Notes: generated by a model not told the origin, from the sequence alone. Shown: positions 1-11,760, numbered from the stretch's first letter. The stretch is DNA of 64,000 bases from Gnetum montanum (GCA_015680685.1 MNCI01020127.1:706511-770510), one strand, 5' to 3'. Translations and numbers: made by a program.

Positions 1-760
1 GTAAGGTGTTATTAATTTATGCTCAACTGCTAAGCGTTGCATGATCTTTCAAAAGGTAGTGCTTGTAAAATGGATTCTATTGTTAGAAATTAGTACATGT
101 GGCATACCAAACTTGTTTACAACATTCTATTGTATAAACTAAGTAGCATTAGAAGATATAAAGTTGGTGATGGCTACTACTTTTGCCCATTTTGTGTAGT
201 AATTAACAACGACGATTATGTACACCTTTCCATTTGACATGGGTGTGATGGAACCCATAAAGTTAATGCCCCAGATGTCGAAGGGTTCTAGTGGTTGAAT
301 CCACTATTGAGGTCCCTCCATAAAAGTGGTCATTCCACCATTACATTGTCAATATTTACAAGAGTTGACAAATTCATGCACATCCTTGAAAAGTATTAGC
401 TAGTAATATCTTGCCAGCAAGATCTTAATGGTTGTGTGTCTCCCTACATAGTGGCCCCCACAAGGACCCTCATGAGGATCCTAGAGAATGCATACTTGAT
501 TAGCATTAGGGACATACCAACAAACCAAGCCATCGACACACACCTTGTAGAGGTCCCCATTGATCTCCATGAAATGTTTCACCAAGTGAAGAAACTATTA
601 TTTCTTCCTATAGTCTAGCTCTTGTGGCATCTCTTGAGTGAAAAGATAGGTGAGAATGCCATTGTAACATTTAGGCTCAGTGGATAATTATTTAGTTATA
701 GCCCCAACAAAGAGGAGTTCATTAGGAAACTGATCAGATAGTGGAATTTCCTCCTCTTTT
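1..760 (-). pseudogene. Integrase C-terminal part, Ty3/gypsy remnant (copy of 29690-30990)
   Basis: Near-identical to 30270-30990, where the reading is clearer. It encodes the downstream part of a Ty3/gypsy integrase, the enzyme that joins retrotransposon cDNA to host DNA. The window edge cuts it, so the catalytic core is outside. Reading leftwards from the RNase H at 775-1130, the strand order gag-PR-RT-RH-INT is normal for Ty3/gypsy. Several in-frame stops are present and no long ORF remains. The domain boundary with RNase H is approximate. Domain identity rests mainly on the paralogue. Confidence 0.6.
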
Positions 761-774
761 TTGTTCCATCTCAA

Positions 775-1130
775 CTAAGACAAGTGGTCAATGACAACAT
801 TCTTAATTTCCTTTTGATCTGCCATCATAAGATTGAATTCCTGAAACATCACTAGGCACCATGTGATACTAGGGCTCACCGTTGGCTTATTTATAAAGAA
901 GCAAATTACACTATGGTTTGTGTACATGAACACCTTGTATTCAAGCACATAGTGCCTAAATTTCTCCAAGGAAAACACCACTACCATAAATTCTTTTTTT
1001 GTGATGTTGTAGTTTAGTTGTACACCCACAATGCTTTGGCTTATGTAGTGAATGTAATAAGGAAATTTTTTATTGTCTAACTGCATAAGCATGACCCCCA
1101 AGGCATAGTTTGATGTATCTTTCATGACAT
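775..1130 (-). pseudogene. RNase H domain of Ty3/gypsy polyprotein (remnant)
   Basis: An open stretch of about 116 codons reads as the connection/RNase H part of a gypsy polyprotein. It has the typical 'D(A/T)SNYALG' start, a 'KFPYYIHYISQS' block and 'FSLEKFRHYVLEYKVFMYT', matching the KF-R-YL-G/TDH stretch of plant Ty3 elements. In the intact enzyme this domain degrades the RNA of the RNA/DNA hybrid during reverse transcription. It lies between RT (right, upstream on this strand) and integrase (left). The copy at 30999-31380 is nearly the same. Decayed, not expected to be functional. Confidence 0.75.
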
Positions 1131-1139
1131 GAAATGGTT

Positions 1140-2560
1140 TGGATTAGTCTGATCCTTGTAGATTGGAGTTTCTATGATTTTCTCCTTCAGTTATTGAAAT
1201 GCATTTTCACATTCCTTGGTCCAAACAAATGGGGCATCTTTCTTTGTTAGTTTGACCAATGGTTTTGTGATCTTAGAGAAATTCTCTATGAATCTTCAGT
1301 AGTAACCTATGTATCCAAGGAATGATGAGACATCTTTTATAGTTTCTAGTTAACAGGTAAGTGCTTGGATAACCCTAATCTTTTCCCTGTCAACCTCAAT
1401 CCTTTCTTGTAAGATTCTATGCCCCAACACAATGCCCTCCTGGACCATCAGATGGATCTTTTGCCAATAATTTGAAGGTTCATCTCCACACACCTTTTAA
1501 GCACTTGTTTAAGGTAGTTCAAGGCTTGCTCAAATGTAGCCTCAAAGGTGGAGAAGTCATCCATGAAGACTTCCACCCTGCTACTAATCAGCTACCAAAA
1601 AATACTCAAGACTAGGCATTGGAATGTGACAAGAACATTACATAGGCCAAATGACATCTTTCGATACGTAAAAGTCCCTTAGGAACTCATGAATGTTATT
1701 TTTTCTTAATCCTTTGGCATGATCTGGATTTGGTTATAGCCATTATAACCATCTAGAAAATTGTAATAGTAATGCCTAGATATAGTATCTAACACTTGAT
1801 TCACAAATGACAATAGGAAGTGATCTCTGAATGTTTCCATGTTAAATAGCCAGAAGTTGATGAAGATCCATCACTTATCACCTTTTCTTAGAACAATCAT
1901 GAGTGGGCTAACCTACATATTATCTACAATGGCATAGATAAACCCATGTTGATGAGTTGTTTGATTTCCTCTTTGATGATCTGCTTCAATTTGGGGTTCA
2001 ACCACCACTGTGGTTAGCTCTTTAGCTTCATGGTTGGATCAGTGTAGATATGATGCTAGAATATCCTAAGATCAATCCCTATGAGTTTAGGATATGACCA
2101 AGAAAAGGCTATTGGCCATTTATTAATCACCTTCAACAACATCTATTTCTATTTAGAAGCAAGATTAACATGATTATTACCGACTTCCAATTTTTCAAGA
2201 GTGCATATTCCATGTTGGTAGGTAGAGTTCTCAACTCTTTCCAATAGGTATCATCATTTTCATCATCAAAGGATTTTTGATGAACTTACTCTAGTTTATC
2301 CATGCCTTCTATGTAGGCACATGTTAGGCTCTCAATCGGTTCCATGCAAAGTGTTGTAGCTACTCTTAGGATCAACTGTTAGCCACTCGGTGTCCTCCTG
2401 CTTTGTGGTTGCTATGTACAAGCACCTTTGAATTTTAGATATATTAACACAGTAACTGCATTCTTTGATAGATACACTATTAACAACCCATAGTTTTTGC
2501 ACATAGTTGTATCCTATATCACTTTACGTTATACATGGAACTTTATTCCTCTTGATCTTT
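1140..2560 (-). pseudogene. Reverse transcriptase remnant, Athila-like Ty3/gypsy
   Basis: Translation of the minus strand with stops gives recognisable RT. The catalytic box reads VFMDDFS (codons around 1553-1572), followed by 'TFEATFEQALNYLKQVLKRC'-type sequence, i.e. the YxDD region and thumb of a Ty3/gypsy RT. The normal function is copying element RNA to DNA. It lies between protease (right) and RNase H (left) in one decayed polyprotein with many stops and probable frameshifts. A near-identical copy is at 31410-32430. The N-terminal boundary is approximate. Confidence 0.75.
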
Positions 2561-3190
2561 CTGAATGCATTTTCTTTAAAGATTTCAAGGGAAAGGTCTT
2601 GGATCCTTAATCATGCATCAATAGTGCTCAGCCAACCCCCTTCCATGATTATTGGGAAGTCCCCTTTGTAATTGTCCACTTGGATCACTAGTAAATCAGT
2701 GGGGTAAGACCACCTACAAATAATGGTCATAATTTCCTTCACTAGTCCCAAGGGAATAGTGATGGACTAACTAGCCAATTTGAGATGGGTATTACTCTTC
2801 TCGAATGGAGGTAGGTTCCAAGCTTTATACATATAAGGAAAAATTAGATTAACACCAAAACTTGAATCTAGAAGAGACTTTCAAGGCTCATTCCCAGCGA
2901 TTTGAAGGCAAATAAGGGAACTTCCAGGATCATATAGTTTCCTAGGAAGGTGATCAACTTTTATCTAATCAGTTACTACATGAGTTAGCATGACAGTATG
3001 CACTTTTGGAGATGTTTGGTTTGAAGAGGACTCGAATGAATTAGATGGAGATGGAGATGGAAAAGTAGGGTTGCAAGCTACAAGTGTATGTGAGGGTTTA
3101 GTTGGGCTGTTGATTTCTAAAGAAAGGTCCTTTTTGTGATTTAGTTTCCGAACCACTCGGCTAAGGTGTTGATTATAAGTTAACACCCCT
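2560..3190 (-). pseudogene. Aspartic protease region of the minus-strand gag-pol remnant
   Basis: Minus-strand translation shows 'WIKVDHLPRKL', then an active-site-like 'LLDSSFGVNLI' where retroviral-type proteases have D(S/T)G, then 'FPIIM..GWLSTIDA.LRI', which matches the flap/ILGRPWL-type segment. The same order is much clearer in element E (19815-20726) and in the paralogue at 32830-33440. The Gly of the DSG triad is lost here. It cleaved the gag-pol polyprotein in the active element. Stops are present, so this is a pseudogene. Confidence 0.65.
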
Positions 3191-3192
3191 CA

Positions 3193-3519
3193 TCATGTTA
3201 CGTTGTTGTAGTTGAGGTGGAATTTCTCCTTGCATTGATGGAGCAAGCAGTAACTGGGTTGAGGGTGGAGAAGCATATGTAGAAGGATGAGAAGGGTAAT
3301 AGGAATATGAGACTTTCCCTCTAGTAGATGGCAAATAAGTTCTATAGTAGAAGGTGGCATGACTGGAAGAGTCACGTGGAGAAATGGATTGCTAAACATA
3401 GTATCCATATGGATTTGGTTGCTAGTAAGCATATTGCTGCCTTGGTGGTGGCATCCCTCATGATTGTGGATGTTGCCACTACTACTACTACTCATATAGT
3501 TGTGGTGGAGCTTCACTTG
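3193..3519 (-). pseudogene. Gag C-terminal fragment, cut at the LTR of element A
   Basis: Open stretch rich in Asn/His/Ser/Pro (for example 'SSSSSGNIHNHEGCHHQGSN'), corresponding to the Pro/His-rich C-terminal gag region read on the plus strand in element B at about 36330-36650. It ends abruptly where the plus-strand LTR of A starts (TGATGAG at 3520). The same break is at 33789/33790. The longest ORF runs 60 bp into the LTR, which is chance read-through. Confidence 0.65.
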
Positions 3520-4369
3520 TGATGAGACACCATTGTAAGGCCCCAACATCACATACCCGATGTCAGGGCTAATAAGCAACGTTGGATACCTGACATCACC
3601 TCATCTAAATCTTGCCTATAAATATGGTGTTGGGGTGCTCGGATGAGACAAGTAGTAAGCAGTTGATAGTTAGTAAATAGTTCTAGTTCTTAGTTTCTTC
3701 TTTGAAAGTCTATTATTCCTAGTGCATGCTTGTAGTATTATTCTTGTAACTGTAGAACACCTTTGTTTGAGTGTGACGTACTTGGACACGTTACATGACT
3801 AGTAATAAAGATCGAGATCACTTTCATCATTGTAGCATACATTTAGATTATTGTGGCTTTAATTATTTAATGCTTTCTTTAGTTAAACATTTCCATTCAT
3901 TGTTATTTATTGTTCTTGTTATTAAGCAGAATGCATATGCCTTAATCATGAGTGTTTAAGTGTAAATACTTGGTAATCCAAAGGTGTATCATTTGGCATA
4001 ACCAGTGACGTACACTTGGTAATCCCAGAAGTAGCTTCATAAAGTCCAAGATGTGTATGGATGATTAAGCACAAATACTCATCGCCATAGAATAGTTTAG
4101 ATCTTATTTTTCATTATCCCTTAGTTTAATTAATTTATCTCTTTTCGACATTAGGAGTAGTGTAGAAAGTAGACAACATCATACACCTGACTTTGGACTA
4201 AATCAGATGTGACAAAGCTACCACTAGTCCAAGTGGGAAGACAATGAACAACAATCAGAGCATAATGATGTAGATGCCACAACTAGTCCCATCCACAAAA
4301 TTCAACTAGATCATGCATGAATGCTTGTGATTTGTATGCTTGAGCATAGGGGTACCTTGCCACTCATCA
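3520..4369 (+). repeat. 5' LTR of element A
   Basis: Starts TGATGAG and ends CTCATCA, a 7-bp terminal inverted repeat shared by elements B and E. U3 begins with repeated GATGTC-type palindromes (about 3537-3600), followed by a TATA box (tataaata, about 3617) and a conserved R/U5 region with 'AATAAAGATCGAGATCAC'. Homologous to 33790-34585 and to the truncated 41119-41570. Confidence 0.85.
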
Positions 4370-4388
4370 TTTATGCCATTGCCGGGGA
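4370..4388 (+). promoter_or_regulatory. Primer binding site of element A
   Basis: TTTATGCCATTGCCGGGGA lies immediately after the LTR. It is a degenerate form of TGGCGCTGTTGCCGGGGA found after the LTR of element E, and fits the 3' end of plant tRNA-Asp, the usual primer of Athila-type elements (tRNA assignment from general knowledge). Confidence 0.75.
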
Positions 4389-4548
4389 TGGTGCTAGTTA
4401 TCTAGATTAGTTATATTATACATGATTGCTATAAAGGTATTAATGATATATCTTTTGGAAAATATTTCTCACACATACCATAGACCAAAAACAATTTCTC
4501 TCTTACACAAAAGTGACTATGCATTATATAGCAAACACATTCATTGGA

Positions 4549-4960
4549 TACAAGGGACCACAACACTAAATATAGCCACTTGAACCTTTTGACATTTGGG
4601 AAATTTATTTTATGGGGCCCATAACATCGATGTCAAATGGATAAAGATACATCATTATGACTATGGATTACTATACAAAATGGGTAGAGGTAGCAATAGT
4701 AAAAGACTATACAACAAAGACAATTATCAAATTCTTTCAACAACACATGGTGAATAGATTTGGAGTACTAAGGATGCTTATATAAAATAATAGAAATCAC
4801 TTCACTAGTGCTACATTCAAAAAGCTCATGCAACAACTTGGGGTGAACAATATGCTAACAACACCATATCATCCCCAAGCAAATGGTCAAGCTAAAGTTA
4901 CTAACCGAGAAATTACTAAAATACTTACTAGAATGGTTAGTAGGTTTAGTAGGTTTGACA
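4549..4960 (+). pseudogene. Integrase catalytic core fragment of element A
   Basis: Translation gives 'FDIWEIYFMGP', 'MDYYTKWVEV', 'FGVLRMLI.NNRNHF' and 'TPYHPQANGQAKVTNREI', the DDE core of a Ty3/gypsy integrase. The second Asp (normally in SDNG) is lost with a stop in its place, and the third catalytic residue (Glu in GQxE) reads Lys, so the domain is dead. It is joined abruptly to the gag leader at about 4548 and ends where AT-rich non-coding sequence starts. The open part near 4828-4960 is the best preserved. Confidence 0.8.
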
Positions 4961-6340
4961 TTTTTCATTTATATTTTTCTAATTCTTATTATATTTTTTA
5001 TACTTTTCTTTCATGACCTTTGTAAATAATTTTGGGTGCTAATAAAACACATTAAGAATAAGGCAAGATGTAGTCCAATAAGGTGAAGATTTCTCTATGT
5101 TATCAAGTCATAAGGGACTAATTATTTGAACAGTGAGACAACAACATTCATCCATTTATTCCATTAATAAAAGGTTCTTACCATGGCCATAATGATATTC
5201 TTCCCATCATACAAATAAGAATAAACTTGTGATCATTATGCCTAAACTAAAAAGTAAGGAACCAAGTTGAAATGTTATGGGTGTGACATCAAGGGGATTT
5301 GTGAACTCTCTTGGATTACTTTTGTTAGTTTTATCATGTTGCTTTGACTATATTATATCCTTGTAGATCTAACAAAAAATAGAAATAAGAGTAAAATAAG
5401 TGTTGCCTTACCATGTCACTGGAAAGACATGTTACCCATGCTTGAAGGTAATTGTCTGGTAAGGTTGACATAGATAAAAATAAAACTCATGAATAGAATA
5501 AATTTTTGGGGTCCCACTAGAAAGACATGTTACCCCTGCCTGAAGGTGGGACATTTCTTAGGAATTTTAGAAAATAATAAGTGTAATGAATAAAATTCTC
5601 CCTTGGACAATACGCTAAGTGACAATATTCCTTGCAATAGTGGTAGTCTTATAGTTGTAATTCCAAGAGCTGAGATAATGTGATATCACTAAAATGTGGT
5701 TTAGACTTGGTTTGAATCTTGAATGGAAAGGCTAATGATTACTTTAACCACTAATAAAACACAAGAATTCATTATGCCTATGGTAAGACACCTCATGTCT
5801 CAATTTTTGCAATTCCTTCTAAGTCCATTTCATCTCACTGTATGAATAATCATAACTTGTGGATTTGTGTAACATAGCATAATTTTCCTAACTTGGTGGT
5901 ACTAACATGTGTGTTTTTTTAAACAAGTATGCATTACATTCAACTCCTTGAGTATGTAAGAACACTTTTAGGCATGGTTATATAAGGGCATTAAGGGCTA
6001 GAGCATGCTTTGGGGAGGATCCACTTGTATAAATGTTATCTCTTATACCTACCATCATCTTGAGCCTTCCAACACCACTAAACATCAATAAAAACTTTCC
6101 TTGTCACTCAAACTATCCATTCCAATAACATGAACTCATTACCCATCTCATTCATCTTATCAATACTTCATGAACTTTTATAGCCTAAGAATTCTTTTTT
6201 ATGAACTTTCTATGCCAAATTTTCAAAAAATATGCATCATCCATAGCCTGAGATCCTCTGAACATGCTTTATACCTTCCAAAAATCCCAAATGATCCATT
6301 TTTTATCTTTAAACATTATCAAAAAATGTGAATTTTTTTC

Positions 6341-6400
6341 CTCCGATATCGAATCGGAGCCCCTCCTATATCAAATCTCTAATATCGAAGCCCATACAAT
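6341..6400 (+). promoter_or_regulatory. Internal GATATCG palindromes upstream of the extra ORF
   Basis: CTCCGATATCGAATCGGAG forms a hairpin, and further TATATC/AATATCG copies follow. This is the same kind of short palindrome array that opens the LTR U3 regions at 18608, 22334, 25900 and 27545. Its position upstream of the extra ORF suggests a second promoter or a relic LTR. This is inference. Confidence 0.35.
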
Positions 6401-6589
6401 CTATATCTACATAGACACTCGGCCAATTTTCATCATTTTCACATTTAAGCCAAGGGAGTTTTTGTTATTTTTCTTCCTAACTCAAAGCTCTAACCTCCTA
6501 GCTCCCCCAAGCCATAACTTGCATACTATCACTCCAATTTTCATGATTTTCAAATGTATCTGATCTTGGAGTGCTTATCTTAGTCATTC

Positions 6590-6628
6590 GGGGTGGGGGG
6601 CAGGGGGCACCGGGGGTGGGTGTGGGGT
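6590..6628 (+). other. G-rich tract with G-quadruplex potential
   Basis: Six runs of three to six G within about 39 bases, separated by one to three bases, in otherwise AT-rich DNA. At the equivalent place in element B (38751) only 'tcatggggggt' is found, which resembles the polypurine tract used at the 3' LTRs, so this may be an expanded internal polypurine tract. Confidence 0.55.
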
Positions 6629-6993
6629 GTGCTAGTGTGGAAAATCTGAGCCAATTTTAAATAATTTTCTAATGGTTGGAGGGTATTATAAGGGTAAGCA
6701 TGGAGGAAAAATTAAAAATTTTTAACAAAAAGTAATCACAATAACATTATAAACACTTAAATCATCCTCTTAATGAACCATACTAATCATTATGAGCTAT
6801 AAACAAGAACAAAATGAACAATTGTAAAGGGTTATAAGGAAATTAATGCTTATGGGGTTTCTTTTTGAAAATTTTTCTAACTTTGCAGTCATAGTAAGCT
6901 AAGAATTTGATATAACTAAAAGTATGAGAAACGAAAGGAGTTATGAAAATCAAAGAACATATTCTAATAATTCATAAATCCTTAATTATTGCA

Positions 6994-9790
6994 GATGATC
7001 CCAAACAGAGGAGCAATAGGAGGATCCTCATAATAAAAAAGCAAAAGATTAGGAGGCCAAGGAAGAGGCCAAATAGGAGCATAGAGCCCTAAGCATAACA
7101 TGTAGAGTAGGAGGCTCAATCTTTCAATAGCCATCAAGAAACTGCTACTACCAGATAATCAGCTTGGGGGGAGGCAGAAGAACCACAAGCCTAAGGACAA
7201 TGCCTCAAGCTTTCATAAGAATACCTTCAAATCATCCAAGAGAAGACACTAGTAACCACAGTAATTATGGAAATGAAATTTGGTCCATTCTTGGAGTTTG
7301 TTCCAAAGATAGTAAAGACACAACTCCAAGCGTCACCACTATGGCCCATCCTTTCAAATAGTGGCAAATGGTATCTAGGGAAGACTTACCAATTTTGGCA
7401 TAACAAAGAAGAGGATGCTACAATCAATATCGAAGAATTTTCCATTTCTTATTCAGTTAAGGTGATAGTAAAAGCTTTGAATGTGCCCAATCAGGGGCCA
7501 AGATTAGCACATTTTTCCACAAGATTAGATACAAAAACTAGAAATTTGTGCTTAAAGAGGGCATATGACAAAGAAGATAACAAGTACAAGGAGTTAACTC
7601 TGGAGGAAAGAATTTATTTCAAAATTGGCACATACCACCTATTTCCCACAAAGAGATTGGATAGATTATCCACCTATGTAGCTAGGGGAAGTACAATTCT
7701 AATGGGAAAGTACAACGCTATTCTCACACAACTCTATTTTATGGAGATTCAAAGGTAGTTCAAGGAAAAGAAGGTAGGGAAGCTGATGCTTCCATTTCCT
7801 TGCCTAATAAAGAAGTGCAAACTTGCTAGAATCCTAGGGGTACACTAATGACATCCTTAAGAAGGCTTAAAATGCCTCAGATGCTAAAATGCTCAAGCCA
7901 GCACTACCAAAGAAAGATCAAGTGGAGGAACAAATAGAAGCTGGGGAAACCCCATAAACCACTAAACAACAACAACAAGTGAGACCTAGTGGCTAGCAGC
8001 AAGAGCAACAACAATAACAAGAACAAAAATAATAGCAAGTCCCACCACCATTGCCGCAAGACTATAGGAAATCCATGAGTGAATTGGAACAAATCACAGA
8101 GACTATTAATTGGGAAACGTGTGAGGAGGTCAACCTCTATAGAGCTATCAATAGTGCCATACAACCCATAGTTTTCGTAGATCCTATCAGTGGATAGATA
8201 TCTTTGCAATTAGGAGGAGAGGCCCAATGGTTACAATAGATCTTTGGAACCACTGCATTGTTTCAAGTGGTGCATGAAATAGGAGAAAAAACCACAGTTA
8301 TGGTTATGTAGCACCAAGATGCAGCAAGAGCAATGGAAGTGAGCACGAATTACATTAAAGAATCTTTCAACATATCTATTATGCTACCAATTGATTTAAC
8401 TAGAGTAATGGATACTCAAATATTAGCTAGTACCTCAATGACTCCTACTGATCATAAGGATGTGCTAGATTGACTACTACAAAATAGGCAAGTAATGACA
8501 CCTCTTTTCAACATCACAAGTTATGTCACTACAATGCAGTTTGAACTGATCACAACCAAGGGTAAGTTGGTCATGGTAGAGACTAGGGTGGAGCATGTAG
8601 AGAATGAACTTCTCAGACTACAACAAGAGCTCGTGACCCTGAGGATTGAACGTAGAAATCCTACACAATACATTGTGCCTAGCCAGATAGAGTAATTTAG
8701 AATGGAATATGTCAATCACCTACTAGATCATAATAAGCATATAGAAAATGAGAAGGAGAAAGAAATATGGAATGCCTCAGTAGAAGAAGCACAAGTATAC
8801 ACACATGCTAAAGCACTCATCATAGCCCAAGAAGAAAACACATAGCTCGCTGCTCACAACACTAGGTTAACCAACATTGAGAAGCAAAAAAATATCTTGG
8901 AGGAAAGCATCCATTAGTTGAGAGAACAAATGTTAAGGGTTAACCAAGATATGGGCCACTTAGTAAGAGAAAAGTAAACCCTCTTAATGGAAAATGTGCA
9001 TGCAATTAGACAGAAGTTAGCTATTGAGATCAGCACATGGTAGCATGAAGATAAGAAACATGAAAAGCTCAAGGAACACTTTCATGACTAGGTGGGTATG
9101 TATAAGCAAATCAATGAGAAGGAGATCTAGATGGCTAAGGCCTAAATTAGTGCCATATCAGCACAAAATCTAGATTGGCAGTCCATCTTGGATAATTATG
9201 CTAATGCCCATTAAGCAGAAGTTAGAAAAAAAGACCTAAAAATAGAAGATCTGTAAGAGTACATGGGATTAGCTAACCTTTGTTATGCTAACTTGGCCAT
9301 GTTAACAACAGGCATGCCTAGAAATGAAGTTGAACAACAAGTAGCAGCCACATATGCCTTGTATGAAAAGAAGTTTGTAGATCAGAAAGATGCCTTCCAG
9401 AAACTTCAGGTGGCAAACTCTAAACTAGAAGCAATAAAGGCTGACTACGAAGGGCAAAAAAATATTGTAGTAAACCTGGTTAGAAGACTATTTGATTATC
9501 ATGAGTTACGAGCCAAGGCCAGGGCATTTAAATAAGAGAGGAGATAGTTTGTAGCATGGTATGTCAAGGCCAATCAAATGTTTTTGTGGCTGCCATGTTT
9601 ATTGGATGTACCAACTCCATCACATATTGCACAACAAGCATGGATGGTACATGACCCAAGAATGAAGGAAGAGAAACTTTAGGCACTCATAAACAAATAC
9701 AAATTCCATAAGCCTAATGACAAAGAAAAGCAATTGATAGAGGAGCCACCACCACAAGGAACCACGTAGGCTACATCTCACTTCATCCAT
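6994..9790 (+). pseudogene. Extra (env-position) ORF of element A: globular N-domain plus coiled coil
   Basis: A long decayed ORF lies between integrase and 3' LTR, the position of the env-like ORF in Athila-type elements. The best preserved part is 7267-7758 (163 codons): 'MEMKFGPFLEFVPKIV', 'GKWYLGKTYQFWHNKEEDA', 'LTLEERIYFKIGTYHLFPTK'. It resembles the 'putative plant transposon protein' type of domain, from memory. A Gln-rich stretch follows (about 7960-8040), then long Glu/Lys/Leu-rich coiled-coil sequence (8495-9535), then a conserved 'FVAWYVKANQM' block. Many stops. I see no membrane segment that would make it a true envelope protein. Relatives: 39180-40930 (B) and the two halves in F (25993-26778, 62240-64000). 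Function unknown. Confidence 0.65.
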
Positions 9791-9944
9791 TTTTTGTTTC
9801 AAGTTTGTCATGGCATGTCTTATGTCATTTTTTGTAAAACACCACAATGACATAAAGTGTCATGTAAATCTACCTCCCACTTTTGTCAGGAACTCTATCT
9901 TTTGTTTTAACTTGAGGATGAGTTTTCAATTAGTCATGGGGGTA

Positions 9945-10762
9945 TGATAAATTAAAATTTGGCAGTCTAAGATAGAGGATATATGATATCGTAGCTTTGA
10001 TATTGTAGCTCTANNNNNNNNNNNNNNNNNNNNNNNNNNNNNNNNNNAGCTTAACTCTTGAAATTTATTTTTGTGAGTTGGTCTTTAGCACTTAGAAGCG
10101 TGAATGCCTATAGTGTAGTGTGATGTAGTGTACGAAGTCTTTATTAAAGCATTTTGTACTTGGACGCAAGTATGATTGGGAATAAAGATCAAGCTATTTC
10201 ATACTATTGCAGCATTCTCGTAGTTTACTATTTTACTTAAAATAATGTTTATTTTTTTCTTAGTTAATGTTACTTTTCCATGTACTTTACCATTATTGTT
10301 GTTAAGCAGAATAAGTATGACTAATCTCGAGCACTCAAATGTAATTGCTTGGTAACCCAGTAGTGCTATCACTTGGTTTGCCCAGTAGTGAAGTACTTGG
10401 TAATCCCAGTAGTAGTTACACAAAGTGTAGGGTGTGTATGGAAGGTAAGGATCAGATACTCATCGCCTTAGGATATAATAGATTTGTTTACTATTTTAGT
10501 TAGACTTAGACTTAGAAACTCTTTTTACTTCACCATGTTCACTAGGAGTAACAATGGCCCTACAACATTAGTTATCATACATCTCACTGTGAGCTAAACC
10601 ATACATGTAAACTTCTCTAGCTCCATGTTAGAAGACAACGGTCATGGAGTTAAACCAATTACTAGCATAATCACATTGCCTCATCCATGGATTACGATTT
10701 GGTCATGCATGAAACACTTATGACTTGTATGGTTTGGTTTTGGATTGCTCCATTGCTCATCA
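9945..10762 (+). repeat. 3' LTR of element A (second subfamily)
   Basis: Preceded by 'tcatgggggta' (polypurine tract). Starts TGATAAATT and ends CTCATCA. Contains GATATCGTAG/GATATTGTAG palindromes near the start, a 34-base run of N (10014-10047), and the shared R region 'AATAAAGATCAAG'. It matches the reverse-strand LTR at 25114-25992 better than A's own 5' LTR. Confidence 0.75.
10014..10047. other. Assembly gap (34 N)
   Basis: Undetermined bases inside the U3 part of the LTR at 9945-10762, within its GATATC palindrome array. Confidence 0.95.
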
Positions 10763-10787
10763 AAGTCAAACACTAGATTCTCAAAGA

Positions 10788-11760
10788 TGTCATTTTTCAG
10801 CTACAGCTTTAGGCAAAAAAGCTCATAGTAAAAGTAAACAATTAATTTATTTTCCATAGTATTAATTTATTTTTATTTTGGAAGCTCAAGGATGGAAAGC
10901 TTTTAGCTTTTGTTATTATTTATTCTTTATTTCTGATTGATATATTCTTTTATCTTTAGAGAGTTTTTTCTTTCTATTTACAAAAAACCCTTTAGTAAGA
11001 AGTGAAAACCCATGAGGGTGCTTCTGAATAAAGACAAAACCTAATCCTTTTCCTACACCTAAAGGGAAGGTTTTTCAAGATTGGTTGTAAGGATGAAAAC
11101 TTGAAAAGGTATCCCCAAACTATTGGGTTTTTCTTTAGGTTTTTTCTTCAATGATGTGATATATTCTAAATTTTTTTAATATTATTTTTTATTTTTTTTG
11201 GTCTAACATCACCCCCCCAATCCTCATGAGCTACCTTGTCCTTAAGAGTATAGAGAGGCATTTTCCCATGAAACATGTCTCAAGGTTGGGTGAGTACACA
11301 TGGTCAATGGATGTCATCCTTAAGGTTCATCAAATAAAGGGAGACACCCATCACCCTTTACAATGTTACATGTTTACCTATTGAGTGCCAAAGCAAAGAA
11401 CCCTCAAGCTGGATTATATAAGCAGGTACACAAAGTGAGCTCTCTTGATGGGGTCACCTAACAAGATCTATGAGTGGTGAAACCTTCATAGAATTGGTTA
11501 TGAGGTGAGTACATATTGAAAGCTTGATGACAAAAATGTCTAACAAATGCTCACTCACAGGCACTAGTAGAAAAGGAAACAAAGATGAAGGGGGGAATAG
11601 TTATAAGTTTTGGGTTTGCAGTTGGGTGCAATTGCAGAAAAGATGTTAAACTTTCACTCATCTACCACTCTCCTAGGACCCTACCTTAGTGAGATAAGCA
11701 TTAAACCTCTAGGTGATGATCCTTAGTTCAAAATATTTTTTTAAATTATGAGTTACTTAC
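10788..11760 (-). mobile_element. Probable LTR (10788-11209) and 3' end of another LTR element
   Basis: On the minus strand, 'ACAAGGTAGCTCATGAGG', 'ATTGGGGGGGTGA' and then TGTTAGACC reads like the 3' end of a plant gypsy element: a G-rich polypurine tract followed by an LTR starting TG. The candidate LTR would run to 10788, where plus-strand 'tgtcatt' gives a terminal CA on the minus strand. No coding domain was recognised in 11210-11760, and the second LTR is not in view. Confidence 0.35.

Larger units (their letters stand above)
4961..6993 (+). other. Long non-coding region between integrase and extra ORF of element A
   Basis: About 2 kb, AT-rich, with no convincing coding region. 5070-5600 is homologous to 37300-37720 and, in reverse, to about 28830-29110, so it is a conserved untranslated part of this family. 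The end (cttaattattgcag, before 6994) looks like a splice acceptor placed just before the extra ORF. GATATCG-type palindromes near 6341-6400 recall the LTR U3. Confidence 0.6.
3520..10762 (+). mobile_element. Element A: Athila-like LTR retrotransposon, chimeric and internally deleted
   Basis: Order on the plus strand: LTR (3520-4369), tRNA-Asp-type primer site, start of the gag leader, an abrupt jump at about 4548 into integrase, a long non-coding stretch, an extra ORF (about 6994-9790), a polypurine-like end (ggggta) and a second LTR (9945-10762). Most of gag and all of PR/RT/RH are missing. The two LTRs are of different subfamilies: the first starts TGATGAGACACC and matches B, the second starts TGATAAATT and matches the LTR at 25114-25992. 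The unit is therefore probably a recombinant of two related elements, or two elements joined by a deletion at 4548. Confidence 0.75.

Noticed and set aside
3328-3522. 64-codon plus-strand ORF conserved at 33598-33792
   Set aside because: It is antisense to gag in two copies of one duplicated block; similarity follows from the duplication.
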